Shown: positions 33,983-42,246 of the stretch, one piece after another
How positions within the stretch are numbered: the stretch's first letter is position 1
Layout: each line of letters begins with the position of its first letter
Source of the DNA: JBIOJM01 sp044450785
GTDB taxonomy: Bacteria; Planctomycetota; Planctomycetia; Isosphaerales; Isosphaeraceae
Direction of reading: 5' to 3'
Length of the DNA stretch: 50,207 nucleotides
Assembly: GCA_044450785.1 (NCBI GenBank)
Contig: JBIOJM010000023.1
Span: 1-50,207 of the forward strand
Notes under the pieces: generated by a model
What the model was told of the DNA's origin: nothing
Database searches by the model: none
What the model saw: only the letters and a program-made list of their open reading frames with translations
Position numbers and translations under genes: made by a program

Positions 33983-34107
33983 TGAGTGGAACTCTCCCGG
34001 AAACAGAGGTTGATGAATTGCGGTTGAGTGATCAGAACCAAGGTGCGCCTGTGGCGACCCTGGGCTTTGTTGTGTGACCCGTTCGGGGTAAAGATTTCGG
34101 CCGCTTG

Positions 34108-34137
34108 TTCATCCTTCTGCCTTCATCCTTCCGCCTT
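34108..34137. repeat. Short tandem intergenic repeat
   Basis: TTCATCCTTCTGCC (34108-34121) is followed directly by TTCATCCTTCCGCC (34122-34135). The word TCATCCTTCCGCCTT (34123-34137) also occurs exactly at 29750-29764, upstream of the Rrf2 gene. It abuts the stop of ald. Confidence 0.55.
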
Positions 34138-35270
34138 TAGTCATGCATGGCCACGGTCGCCGGACCCGCGTCGAGTGGATGATATGGTAAACCGAACGTC
34201 GCGGCGACGGCCTTGTTGGTGACTCGCCCCTGGTCGATGTTAACCCCTTCAGCGACGCCGCGGTCGCTGCCGGCCAGATTCCGCCAGCCGTGTCTTGCCA
34301 TTTGAAGGACATAAGGGAGCGTGACGTTGCACAACGCATAAGTGCTGGTACGCCCGACGGCGCCCGGCATGTTGGTGACGCAGTAATGGACGACACCATC
34401 GATCAGATAGGTCGGCTGGCGATGAGTCGTCGGCCGGCTGGTCGCGACGCAACCTCCCTGATCGATGGCGACATCCACGATGACGGCGCCGTTTTTCATG
34501 CGGGCGAGGTCTTCCCGTCGCAACAGCCGCGGCGCCCTGGCTCCGGCGATCAGGACCGCGCCGATCACCAGGTCGGCACGCTCGATCGATTCGACAATCG
34601 TGTGGCGGTCGGAATAGAGTGTTGTGACGTTCGGGGGCATGATGTCGTCGAGGTAGCGCAACCGATCGAGGTTGACGTCGAGGATCCGGACGGTCGCGCC
34701 AAGACCCGCGGCGACCTTGGCAGCGTTGGAGCCGACGACTCCTCCGCCCAGGATGGCGATCTCGGCCGGAGCGACGCCCGGCACGCCGGACAGCAAGATC
34801 CCGCGCCCTTCCTGGGGCCGTTCCAGGAACTTGGCCCCTTCCTGAATGCTCATCCGTCCCGCGACCTCGCTCATCGGCGTCAGGAGTGGAAGGCTGCCGC
34901 GCGGGTCGTACAGCGTCTCGTAGGCGATGGCCGTGATGCCGCTCTCGATGATGGCGCGGGTGAGCGGCTCGTCGGCGGCGAAGTGGAAGTAGGTAAAAAC
35001 AACCTGACCGGGCCTCAGAAAACGCCACTCCTCCGGCTGCGGCTCCTTGACCTTGACCACCAGCTCGGCCGTGGACCAGATCTCGGCGGCCTCGGCAACG
35101 ACCGTCGCGCCTGCCGCCTTATACTGTGCGTCGGCGATCCCGCTTCCCTGCCCGGCGCCGGTTTCGAACAGAACCGTATGGCCACTCTGGCTCAACTCCT
35201 CCGCGCCCACGGGAAGCATCGCCACTCGATACTCGTCCAGCTTGATCTCCCTGGGCACCCCGACAATCAT
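34137..35270 (-). CDS. ald: Alanine dehydrogenase
   Basis: NAD-dependent oxidative deamination of L-alanine to pyruvate. It starts MIVGVPREIKLDEYRVAMLP with GGGGAG 8 nt upstream. Further marks are LVVKVKEPQPEEW (substrate-binding Lys), YFHFAADEPLT (catalytic His), the Rossmann motif ILGGGVVGSNAAKVAAGLGA, the coenzyme-adenine Asp in ILDVNLDRL, and VVDVAIDQGG. The 377-residue length is normal. It appears monocistronic, downstream (in map terms) of the TPR gene and on the opposite strand. Confidence 0.96.
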   Translation of the reverse strand: MIVGVPREIKLDEYRVAMLPVGAEELSQSGHTVLFETGAGQGSGIADAQYKAAGATVVAEAAEIWSTAELVVKVKEPQPEEWRFLRPGQVVFTYFHFAADEPLTRAIIESGITAIAYETLYDPRGSLPLLTPMSEVAGRMSIQEGAKFLERPQEGRGILLSGVPGVAPAEIAILGGGVVGSNAAKVAAGLGATVRILDVNLDRLRYLDDIMPPNVTTLYSDRHTIVESIERADLVIGAVLIAGARAPRLLRREDLARMKNGAVIVDVAIDQGGCVATSRPTTHRQPTYLIDGVVHYCVTNMPGAVGRTSTYALCNVTLPYVLQMARHGWRNLAGSDRGVAEGVNIDQGRVTNKAVAATFGLPYHPLDAGPATVAMHD

Positions 35271-35447
35271 GCAAGTGACTCCCCAGAACCGCCGGCGGAG
35301 CCGGCAAAGCCAGGTCTATCCAACCTGCTCTTGCTTCTGGATTTCTGCCTTGGTTATTCGACCAGAGTGAGCCCGACGAATCAAGGGAGCCTGCCCGTTC
35401 CGTCTTAACTCCAGGATTTGGTCGGCAACATCATTCACGGTTTCCGC

Positions 35448-35453
35448 TATAAT
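35448..35453 (+). promoter_or_regulatory. -10 box (TATAAT) ahead of the TPR gene
   Basis: A perfect TATAAT lies about 50 bp upstream of the first possible ATG (35499) of the TPR protein. No good -35 hexamer is found 16-18 bp before it. The rest of the divergent gap 35271-35498 carries nothing else that I can name. Confidence 0.35.
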
Positions 35454-35599
35454 CGAGCCCAGAATGAGGTCAACTCCTAGGAACGGTAGCAGCAAGTCAT
35501 GCATGATTTTCGCCCGGCAACGAAGAGGAACTTCTCCTCCACCGGCTTCAGGATCACATTCGCGCCAACCCCGCTCCCGAGGGGAAGCACTCTGCCGTA

Positions 35600-36901
35600 A
35601 TGGTCGTTGGGTTGGAAGCAGCGATCGATTTTCACCTGGTCCCTCCGATGGAAACCTTGCGAGGCGGTCCGCTGCTGCGCAATGCCAACATCCAGCGCGA
35701 TGCGTACCCCCGCCTCTGCCCGGTCCCGATCGTTCTCTGGCTCAATTCCTGGGCCTACACGGCCGTTGCCCAGGCCGCTCCGGACTTGTGGCATTGGCGT
35801 TCCGGGACGTTTTCCTTCACAGGTCCGCGTGGCGCGCGGCTAAACTTGCAGACAGAAGTTATCTCCACTCCGATGTTTGAGATCGACAACCAACCCGAGG
35901 GTCGTAAGCGTGAACGTATTGGCATGCTCCGCGATCTAGTCGCCGAGCTCGAAAACGCGGACGACCGAGATACAGCCGGAAACCAGGCGCGACGCGCGGC
36001 CCTCCTGCTTCAAAGCGGCTTGGTCCACAATCGCCTCGCGGAGCTGCCTCAGGCGATCGACCATTACAATCGAGCTCTGGAGCTTTACCGCGCTGCAGGT
36101 GACCCCCAGGGCGAGGCTTATTCTCTCCTCAACCTGGGCAGTGTTTACAGAGAAATCGGTCAAATCAAGGAGGCCCTCGCTCGTGACGAGCTAGCCGAGG
36201 CAATTTCGCAGAGAATCGGTGACAAGCGTTTGCAGGGAAAGTTGTTATGTGAAATAGGGAACGTCTACTCTCGCTCGAATCAATTTGATCAAACACTCGC
36301 TTTCTGCGAACGGGCGAGGAAGATCGCCCAGGAGATTGGCGACCGGCACGGAGAGGCTGACGCTCTCGAGAATATGGGAAACGCCTATCGCTCTCTAGGG
36401 CAAGTGGAACAGGGCATCAGTCGCAAGGAGGAAGCCCTGGCGATCGCACGCGAGCTGGGCAACCGGGGGCTGGAATGCCATGTCCTGGGCGGATTGGGTG
36501 GCATCTACACGAACGTGGGTCAAGTCGAACGTGGGCTAACCGCCCTCGAAGAAGCCCTGGTGATTGCCAAGGAGCTGGGTGACCGGCGCACGGAGGGATA
36601 TGCATTTGCAAACCTGGGCACGACCTACTCCATGCTGGGGTCGCCCGTCAAGGCCATCGATTTCCTCACCCGATCTTTCCAGATGGCCGAGGCAATGAGT
36701 GATCCTGAGCTGGCTAAGTTCACGAAGGCGCACCTGAGGAGGCTTGAGAACACTCAGGCGAGTTCACTCGATGAGCAGCCGGACACTTCCTCCGTTCAAC
36801 AAGATCATAATCATGGGTCGCCCGGTTCCGGTTCCGACAAGTCGAAGGCAACAGGCTCCGCCAGGTCTAAGATTCCCAGTTCAACTGCTGCAACGTCTTG
36901 A
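35600..36901 (+). CDS. TPR-repeat protein with a disrupted N-terminus
   Basis: Five or so tetratricopeptide repeats are plain from about residue 125: GLVHNRLAELPQAIDHYNRA, YSLLNLGSVYREIGQIKEAL, CEIGNVYSRSNQFDQTLAFC, ENMGNAYRSLGQVEQGISRK, LGGLGGIYTNVGQVERGLTA and ANLGTTYSMLGSPVKAIDFL. The part before them (PIVLWLNSWAYTAVAQAAPD then WRSGTFSF) resembles the end of a nucleotide-binding-like module found ahead of TPRs in large bacterial signalling proteins. The ATG at 35600 is internal: the same frame is protein-like back to 35507 (EEELLLHRLQDHIRANPAPE) without any start codon. An ATG at 35499 in another frame begins MHDFRP. The gene is probably frameshifted near 35510-35520. The tail is Ser-rich. 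Confidence 0.75.
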   Translation: MVVGLEAAIDFHLVPPMETLRGGPLLRNANIQRDAYPRLCPVPIVLWLNSWAYTAVAQAAPDLWHWRSGTFSFTGPRGARLNLQTEVISTPMFEIDNQPEGRKRERIGMLRDLVAELENADDRDTAGNQARRAALLLQSGLVHNRLAELPQAIDHYNRALELYRAAGDPQGEAYSLLNLGSVYREIGQIKEALARDELAEAISQRIGDKRLQGKLLCEIGNVYSRSNQFDQTLAFCERARKIAQEIGDRHGEADALENMGNAYRSLGQVEQGISRKEEALAIARELGNRGLECHVLGGLGGIYTNVGQVERGLTALEEALVIAKELGDRRTEGYAFANLGTTYSMLGSPVKAIDFLTRSFQMAEAMSDPELAKFTKAHLRRLENTQASSLDEQPDTSSVQQDHNHGSPGSGSDKSKATGSARSKIPSSTAATS

Positions 36902-36944
36902 TGTGCTTTGGGATCGCCTTCATCTGACCTGGCCTTTCGCGCCG

Positions 36945-38468
36945 TTAACCCTCCAGTTCCGAGAGCAGCTCGTTGACCTCGCGATTGAGGAAGCGCGCGG
37001 CGACGTCGAAATGCCCCCCCTGGTGCGTGGGGATGGGCTGGTCGGCCCGTGGGCCCGACGTGTTCGGATTCAGGGTGGCGCCATCCTCTGGCCACTCATT
37101 CTGTGACGACGCGGCGCCGGGCTCCGCTTGCTTCCGAGAACGCATATAGAGCTTGATCGGAACGTCGTGGAACGGCAGCTTTTCCCGGAATACGTTGAGC
37201 AAGTAGCGTTGGTAGGTGGGATCGAAGAGCTGGGTGCTGTTGACGAAGAGGACGATGGTTGGTGGGGCGACGCCGACCTGGGTGGCGTAATAAATCCGCG
37301 GCGTTCGGTTCTCGCGCGACGGCGGAGCATGCGCATCGACCGCGTCGCGAAGGATGCGGTTGAGCGTGCCGGTGCCCACTCGCTTCTGTGCCTGTTTGAA
37401 GAGGGACTGCGCCAGGTTGACGACCGCCTTCACGTTTTTTCCGGTCTTGGCCGTGATGAACGCCATGGGCATGTAGCTCATGTTGCGGAACGCATGTTGA
37501 ACCAGATTGGCGAACCGGCCCATGTTTCCCATCGAGGGGTCGGCCGGATCACTTATCATGAGGTCCCACTTATTGATCGCGAAGATGCACGGCTTGTGTT
37601 CCTCCGCGACGTAACCAGCCAATTGTTTGTCGAGCCGTGTGATGCCTTGGGTGGGGTCGAGGAAAAGCAAGACGACGTCGGCGCGGCGGATCGAACGCTG
37701 GGCGCGGTGGACCGAATAAAAATCGAGGTTGTCGCGGATCTTCGAGCTGCGCTTGATCCCCGCGTTGTCGATCGCCAGAAAGGGAATGCCGTCGAGCTCG
37801 AAATGGACATCGACCGAGTCGCGGGTCGTGCCCGGCCGCTCGGAGACGATCATCCGCTCGGCCCGCGCCAGGGTGTTGATCAAGGTGGATTTGCCGGTGT
37901 TGGCCCGACCCACCACCGCAATCTTCATGTCGGCGTCGGCAGGCTTCTCACCCGAGTCGGCAGGCAGCATCTCGTCGATCAACTGCAACAATTGATTCTT
38001 GTTCCGGTTCTGATGGACGGACACGGCGATCGGCTTGCCCCGGCCCAGCTTGTAGAACTCGCCGCCCCGATGATCGAAGTCGGGGACGTCCGCCTTGTTC
38101 ATCACCAGGATCACCGGCGTCTTCAAGTATCGGAGCCGGTGAGCGACCTCCTCGTCCAGGGGCATCAGCTCGTCCCGGATGTCGACCACGAACAGGATCA
38201 GATCGGCCTCGTTCATCGCCGTGTCGATCTGGCGCTCCACGTCCTCGCTGAGATCATCGCGGTCGACCATCCCGACCCCGCCGGTATCGAAGAGCTCGAT
38301 GAACCGCGGGTTGACGTCTTCACCGAGTTGCACCAGGGAGCCGACCCTGTCGCGGGTCACACCGGCCATCGCGTCGACAATGGCGATCCTTCGACCCGCG
38401 AGCCAGTTGAAAAGAGACGACTTGCCGACGTTCGGCCGGCCCACGATCACGACCTTGGGGAGTGCCAT
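36945..38468 (-). CDS. der: Ribosome-associated GTPase Der (EngA)
   Basis: Essential tandem GTPase for 50S assembly. From ATG 38468 it begins MALPKVVIVGRPNVGKSSLF (first G1). The first G3 is DTGGVGM and the first G4 MNKADVPD. The second domain has VVGRANTGKSTLIN, DNAGIKRSSKI and INKWDL. The KH-like domain follows (TGTLNRILRDAVDAHAPP). A C-terminal extension of about 65 residues beyond the usual end (RSRKQAEPGAASSQNEWPED onward) closes with a helix, FLNREVNELLSELEG. It converges with the TPR gene 43 bp away. Confidence 0.96.
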   Translation of the reverse strand: MALPKVVIVGRPNVGKSSLFNWLAGRRIAIVDAMAGVTRDRVGSLVQLGEDVNPRFIELFDTGGVGMVDRDDLSEDVERQIDTAMNEADLILFVVDIRDELMPLDEEVAHRLRYLKTPVILVMNKADVPDFDHRGGEFYKLGRGKPIAVSVHQNRNKNQLLQLIDEMLPADSGEKPADADMKIAVVGRANTGKSTLINTLARAERMIVSERPGTTRDSVDVHFELDGIPFLAIDNAGIKRSSKIRDNLDFYSVHRAQRSIRRADVVLLFLDPTQGITRLDKQLAGYVAEEHKPCIFAINKWDLMISDPADPSMGNMGRFANLVQHAFRNMSYMPMAFITAKTGKNVKAVVNLAQSLFKQAQKRVGTGTLNRILRDAVDAHAPPSRENRTPRIYYATQVGVAPPTIVLFVNSTQLFDPTYQRYLLNVFREKLPFHDVPIKLYMRSRKQAEPGAASSQNEWPEDGATLNPNTSGPRADQPIPTHQGGHFDVAARFLNREVNELLSELEG

Positions 38469-38761
38469 GTCAATCACCCAGTTCTTGGTGTGGAGGCGCG
38501 GCGGCGCCGGCAAGGCGGGAATTACCAGGAATGACGGCAATGATGACGACCAGGCGGCGCGACGCCGGCTTGCCTTCGTAACGGCTCCACGACCTTGAAA
38601 AACGTAAATGGACTGCGATCACGGCTTATTATACGACCGCCGCCGGGCGTCCGGCAAATCGACCTCCCAAACGAAAACGCTGAAGAAGTTGATCGACCGG
38701 ATTACAATGACAGAGTCTCTTGCGGATCGTCGGCAGATGGAAACTGTGAGGGCAAGAGGAG

Positions 38762-39283
38762 ATGGAACGGATCGACAAAGGGGGCGGGTTCAGCGTTTTG
38801 GACGGGGCCGCGCTGGTCGTAGGAGCAGCCATCGCCTCAATCCACATCCTCGGCGTGCGGCGCGAGGAACTCTCGGGCCCTGGATGGATCATGATCGGGA
38901 TCACGTTTTCCTGGATCGCGGTGACGGCGGCGGGCCCCTTCATTTTCCTGGCGCGCCGGTTCGCCAGATGCTTGCCCAATTATCCCAAAATCGGCGACCG
39001 CCTCTGGGCCTTGCTCGGTATACCGTGGCTGGCAACCGCCCTCATCCAGTCGGCCACGCGCGGCAGCGATCAGCGACACAATCCCCTGTTTATCAACACC
39101 TTGACCGTCGGCATCGCCGTCGTTTGTCTGATTGCCCTGTTCGTCGTCTGGGGCACATGGGTCATGGTCCCCCCTGAGCAGGCCCAGCGGATCGAGGCCG
39201 CTCCCTGGACAAACCGCGTCGGACTGATCCTATCGATCGCCTGGCCCATTCAATGTGGTCTGGGCCTGGTTGTCTTGAGCTAG
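38762..39283 (+). CDS. Membrane protein of unknown function, tandem copy 1
   Basis: 173 residues with four likely membrane segments (LDGAALVVGAAIASIHILGV, GWIMIGITFSWIAVTAAGPF, TVGIAVVCLIALFVVWGTW, GLILSIAWPIQCGLGLVVL). The layout and several short matches equal those of the next gene, so the two are tandem duplicates. No family is recognised. The 293-bp gap upstream, shared with der, has no clear promoter. The ATG is preceded by a purine run (GGGCAAGAGGAG) at very close spacing. Confidence 0.68.
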   Translation: MERIDKGGGFSVLDGAALVVGAAIASIHILGVRREELSGPGWIMIGITFSWIAVTAAGPFIFLARRFARCLPNYPKIGDRLWALLGIPWLATALIQSATRGSDQRHNPLFINTLTVGIAVVCLIALFVVWGTWVMVPPEQAQRIEAAPWTNRVGLILSIAWPIQCGLGLVVLS

Positions 39284-39291
39284 GCTCAATC

Positions 39292-39834
39292 GTGCTTGCA
39301 TTCAGACAAAGTGCCCGACTTCAGTTCCAGCTCCAGGACATTCTGGCGCTGGTGGTCGGCTATGGGATGGCGGCGCTCCTTTTCCGGGCGTTCTGGCCAT
39401 CGAGCCGGCCGTCGCCCGCCCAAGGCGTGCCTGGGATCGGGCTTTATCTCTGGCTGGGGTTGGCGATGAGCGGGCCGATCATCCTGTTGCGGCGCGGGCC
39501 TCGGCGGACAGACTCGCCCGACCCGTCCTCCCAATCCGTCCAGACCGGATCGCGCACCTGGGCCGAACTGGCGTGGCTCTTGATCGGGATTTACTGGATC
39601 GTGCTCGGATCGGTCGTCATTCCGGCGCGCCTGCACGAATTCAAGTTCGGCGACACACTCTTGTTTGGTCTTGTTCCCATCGTCGTGGCGCTCGGGTTTC
39701 GCCTGTTCGGGCCCAGACCTTTGCCGGGACGGGACACGACATCCGGTTGGACCCACAGCGCGGCCATCGCTCTCTTGACGACCTGGCCGATTGCCTGGCT
39801 CTGCCTGATCGTCCTCGGGAGGTCATTGCACTAA
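39292..39834 (+). CDS. Membrane protein of unknown function, tandem copy 2
   Basis: 180 residues from GTG 39292, nine bases after the stop of copy 1; an ATG at 39253 overlapping copy 1 is an alternative. Membrane segments are ILALVVGYGMAALLFRAFWP, GLYLWLGLAMSGPIILL, ELAWLLIGIYWIVLGSVVI, TLLFGLVPIVVALGFRLFG and AIALLTTWPIAWLCLIVLG. Parallels to copy 1 include GPIILLRR versus GPFIFLARR and the C-terminal WT-(x)-TWPI versus WT-(x)-AWPI. The pair may form a heteromeric membrane complex, which is inference. Confidence 0.65.
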   Translation: MLAFRQSARLQFQLQDILALVVGYGMAALLFRAFWPSSRPSPAQGVPGIGLYLWLGLAMSGPIILLRRGPRRTDSPDPSSQSVQTGSRTWAELAWLLIGIYWIVLGSVVIPARLHEFKFGDTLLFGLVPIVVALGFRLFGPRPLPGRDTTSGWTHSAAIALLTTWPIAWLCLIVLGRSLH

Positions 39835-39887
39835 GGGTCGCGAGTCGTATGAATGCCCAAATCGCGCAGGATGGACGGAGAGAAAAG

Positions 39888-40001
39888 CCCCGACCGGATG
39901 CCGGAGGGGTTGAACGGTCGTGGCGTGAACGCCGAGGGCAAAAAGCTGCCACAAGCGACCATTGGGGCGAAAGTTGTAAACCGCGGTAACGCGAGCACAA
40001 T
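39888..40001 (+). ncRNA. Candidate structured RNA element (multi-helix)
   Basis: Three consecutive folded units can be drawn. (1) CCCC/GGGG (39888-39891, 39906-39909) closing CCGG/CCGG (39894-39897, 39901-39904). (2) An 8-bp helix with one mismatch (39913-39920 with 39956-39963) enclosing two hairpins, GGCG-TGAA-CGCC (39922-39933) and GGCA/TGCC (39937-39950), that is, a three-way junction. (3) GTTGT/ACAAT (39973-39977, 39997-40001) enclosing CGCG-GTAA-CGCG (39982-39993) with a GNRA tetraloop. It lies between convergent genes. The orientation is uncertain, since most helices also form on the other strand. No known RNA family was recognised. Confidence 0.45.
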
Positions 40002-40035
40002 CGATGGCGTCAGGGGACGGAACAGATACCATCCT

Positions 40036-41964
40036 TCAATCTTCATCCCTCGTCTTTTCATCGACTCCTTTGGCCTCGTTGGGCGGGACCCAGTCGGGCT
40101 TCAAACCAGCCTGCTGGCGGAGCCAGCCCATCCATTCTTCGTCGAGCTGCCGCTCGCCCTGTCTTTCCGCGGACAGCTTGTAGCGGAACTCGTCGCCATT
40201 GGGGGCGTAGAGAGCGGCGAAGGTGGCCGGCTCGCGACGATCGAGAGTCATCACGTAAAAGACGGTCCGGGGCTCGTTGGGCGCCGTGGCGATCGAACCG
40301 GCCTGAAGGCCGAAGTAGGCGTTTCGGAACGACTCACCGGCGTAGGGGACTTCCAGGATCGGGGTGTCCTCGGGGGGCCCGGGCTCGAGTTCCATTTGGT
40401 TGGGCAGGAGGGTGGATTGCCGCCGGGTGATCGGGGGAATCGTGACGACGCGGTATCCCTCGAATGTCGCGTCCTTGGCCGCGCCTCCCTTTTTCTTGAG
40501 CTGTTCGGCCAGAACTCGGGCAGCGTTTTCGGCCAGAACTCGGGCCTTGACCATCTTGCAGGCGAGGCTGACCTCGGAGCGGACGAGATCGAGCTCCACG
40601 ACGTGGGCGGGGACGTCCTCGATCTTGCGGACCAGAAACCGCGTTCCCAGCAGGTCGGTCAGCTCCTCCGGCTCATAGAGCCTCTTTTTGGGATCGAAGA
40701 ATTCGTCGGCGAACTTCCGCCCGGAGCCGCGCTGCGTCAAACCGACGTCGGCGCCCGAAATCTGACCGTACCGTTCGGCCTCCTCGCGACTGAGCGGCTT
40801 CGTAACCTCGTGGATCAATCCCTCGCGCTGGGCGACCTCCTTCAAGGAACGATGCGGTGGCAGGACCTTCTTGGCTTTCGGGTCACGCTTCCTGACCTCC
40901 TCGAGTTTGTCAACGGCCGTCAAGTACTCATCGGAGAACGGGATCATTACCTCGTCTTTGATCTTGGTGAACTTGTCGACGATCTCGGCCTGCGCTCGAT
41001 CTTCGGCGACCACGACGGCCAGCACGGACCGGATGTCCTGGAACGGCTTGAGGATCGGAGGGGTCAGTTCCGGCTGCCCGGCGAAGAGGTCCGTGGGCAA
41101 TTCCGAGGGTTCCGGGTATTCCGACTTACGGTTTTCATAAGCGGTGCGCAACTCGCCCTCCGTCAACCTGTCCTTGATGGACCGGGCGAGAGCATTGCCA
41201 TCGATCGAGAGGATTTCGACCCGAATCCGGCGCGGGGCCTTGAAACCGGGCGTCTCGTGTGCGGGGTCGGGGAGAACGTCCTTGTATTTCTCATAACTCG
41301 CCTCGATCTCGGTTTGCGATGGCTCGGATACCTTTGCCAGGAATTTGTCGACGGGGACCTCGACGACCTTGGCCGAGATACGCTCATTCTGCTCGCGGTA
41401 GGATCGGAAGACGTCGTACGGAGTGACGAGCGGCGACCCGAGCAACCCCCGCACTTTCCTCAAGCGGACCTGGTTGCCGATGTCGGCCAGGAGCTGCTCA
41501 CCGCTGACCCGGTTATTGAGACGGCTCATCAGGGCTTCGAATAGACTGCTGGTCATCTGGTCGCGGGTGATCGCCTTGAGATACAGCCGTCCCATCTCGG
41601 GCCCCGCCGGCATCCCGAGCTGGTCGGCTTCGTGCTGGAGGATCAAGGCATCCACCATGTCGCGGTCCTTCGTTCCACCAAACGGATCCCGAACCCGGAA
41701 CCCAAGCAGCCCGGCGACTTCGGAGACGAACGTGTTGGCCAGAGTCCGCTGCTCGACCATCTCTTGGAGCGCGCTGCGGTAGATTGTTTTCCCATGCTTG
41801 AACCAGGGAGATGGCGCGAGTGTCACAACCGGCTGATCGCGTCCGCCGTAACTGGAGTTGAGCAGCTTGGGCAAGCTGTCGGAGACCACGAACCCGAACA
41901 TGGCCAGGATCGCGAAGACCGCAAGAAGCTTGCGCTGATGGCGTCTGAAGGCCTCGAACAGCAT
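40036..41964 (-). CDS. PpiD/SurA-like periplasmic folding factor
   Basis: 642 residues anchored by one N-terminal membrane segment (LLAVFAILAMFGFVVSDSLP). Repeated SurA-N-like helical parts follow (DMVDALILQHEADQLGMPAG, RLYLKAITRDQMTSSLFEAL, DVFRSYREQNERISAKVVEV), then coiled regions (ILSIDGNALARSIKDRLTEG, KMVKARVLAENAARVLAEQL). A clear parvulin catalytic core is not visible, so it may be a chaperone only. GAGGAAC lies just before the ATG. The divergent partner is topA. Likely role: folding or release of exported proteins. Confidence 0.75.
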   Translation of the reverse strand: MLFEAFRRHQRKLLAVFAILAMFGFVVSDSLPKLLNSSYGGRDQPVVTLAPSPWFKHGKTIYRSALQEMVEQRTLANTFVSEVAGLLGFRVRDPFGGTKDRDMVDALILQHEADQLGMPAGPEMGRLYLKAITRDQMTSSLFEALMSRLNNRVSGEQLLADIGNQVRLRKVRGLLGSPLVTPYDVFRSYREQNERISAKVVEVPVDKFLAKVSEPSQTEIEASYEKYKDVLPDPAHETPGFKAPRRIRVEILSIDGNALARSIKDRLTEGELRTAYENRKSEYPEPSELPTDLFAGQPELTPPILKPFQDIRSVLAVVVAEDRAQAEIVDKFTKIKDEVMIPFSDEYLTAVDKLEEVRKRDPKAKKVLPPHRSLKEVAQREGLIHEVTKPLSREEAERYGQISGADVGLTQRGSGRKFADEFFDPKKRLYEPEELTDLLGTRFLVRKIEDVPAHVVELDLVRSEVSLACKMVKARVLAENAARVLAEQLKKKGGAAKDATFEGYRVVTIPPITRRQSTLLPNQMELEPGPPEDTPILEVPYAGESFRNAYFGLQAGSIATAPNEPRTVFYVMTLDRREPATFAALYAPNGDEFRYKLSAERQGERQLDEEWMGWLRQQAGLKPDWVPPNEAKGVDEKTRDED

Positions 41965-42053
41965 GGTGTTCCTCGAGTTTCAATCGTTTCGATCCGCTCT
42001 CGGCGGAGGCCCGGAAAAACGACTCCGCCGCGCGTTGTTTCGAGCACCCCCCC

Positions 42054-42083
42054 TTGACACGCCCCAATAACCTAGCTTATGTC
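42054..42083 (+). promoter_or_regulatory. Probable sigma70-type promoter of topA
   Basis: A perfect TTGACA (42054-42059) is followed 18 bp later by TATGTC (42078-42083), a fair -10. It lies about 165 bp upstream of the topA GTG, in the divergent gap with the PpiD-like gene. Confidence 0.45.
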
Positions 42084-42246
42084 GCTAAGGGAAAGGGCGC
42101 GGAGTCTGAACCGCGTCGGCCGAGGCTCCATCGTACCAGGATTCGACGTCGGAACAATCTCAATCACCCGTTCGACCCCCGCCCGCACGAGTTGAGTCGG
42201 ATCGACCGAAGCGGTCAACTGGGAAAAGGATAGGTAGGATACCACC

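Noticed and set aside
35316..35504. 62-codon minus-strand open frame beside the TPR gene
   Set aside because: Third-position GC is near 50 percent, there is no Shine-Dalgarno, and it covers the TATAAT of the TPR gene. It cannot be fully excluded.
39831..40061. Small minus-strand open frame over the structured element
   Set aside because: It has no ribosome binding site, and multi-helix symmetry explains the sequence better than coding.
39853..41544. 563-codon plus-strand open frame opposite the PpiD-like gene
   Set aside because: Shadow of the minus-strand gene; its first part would run through the structured RNA candidate.
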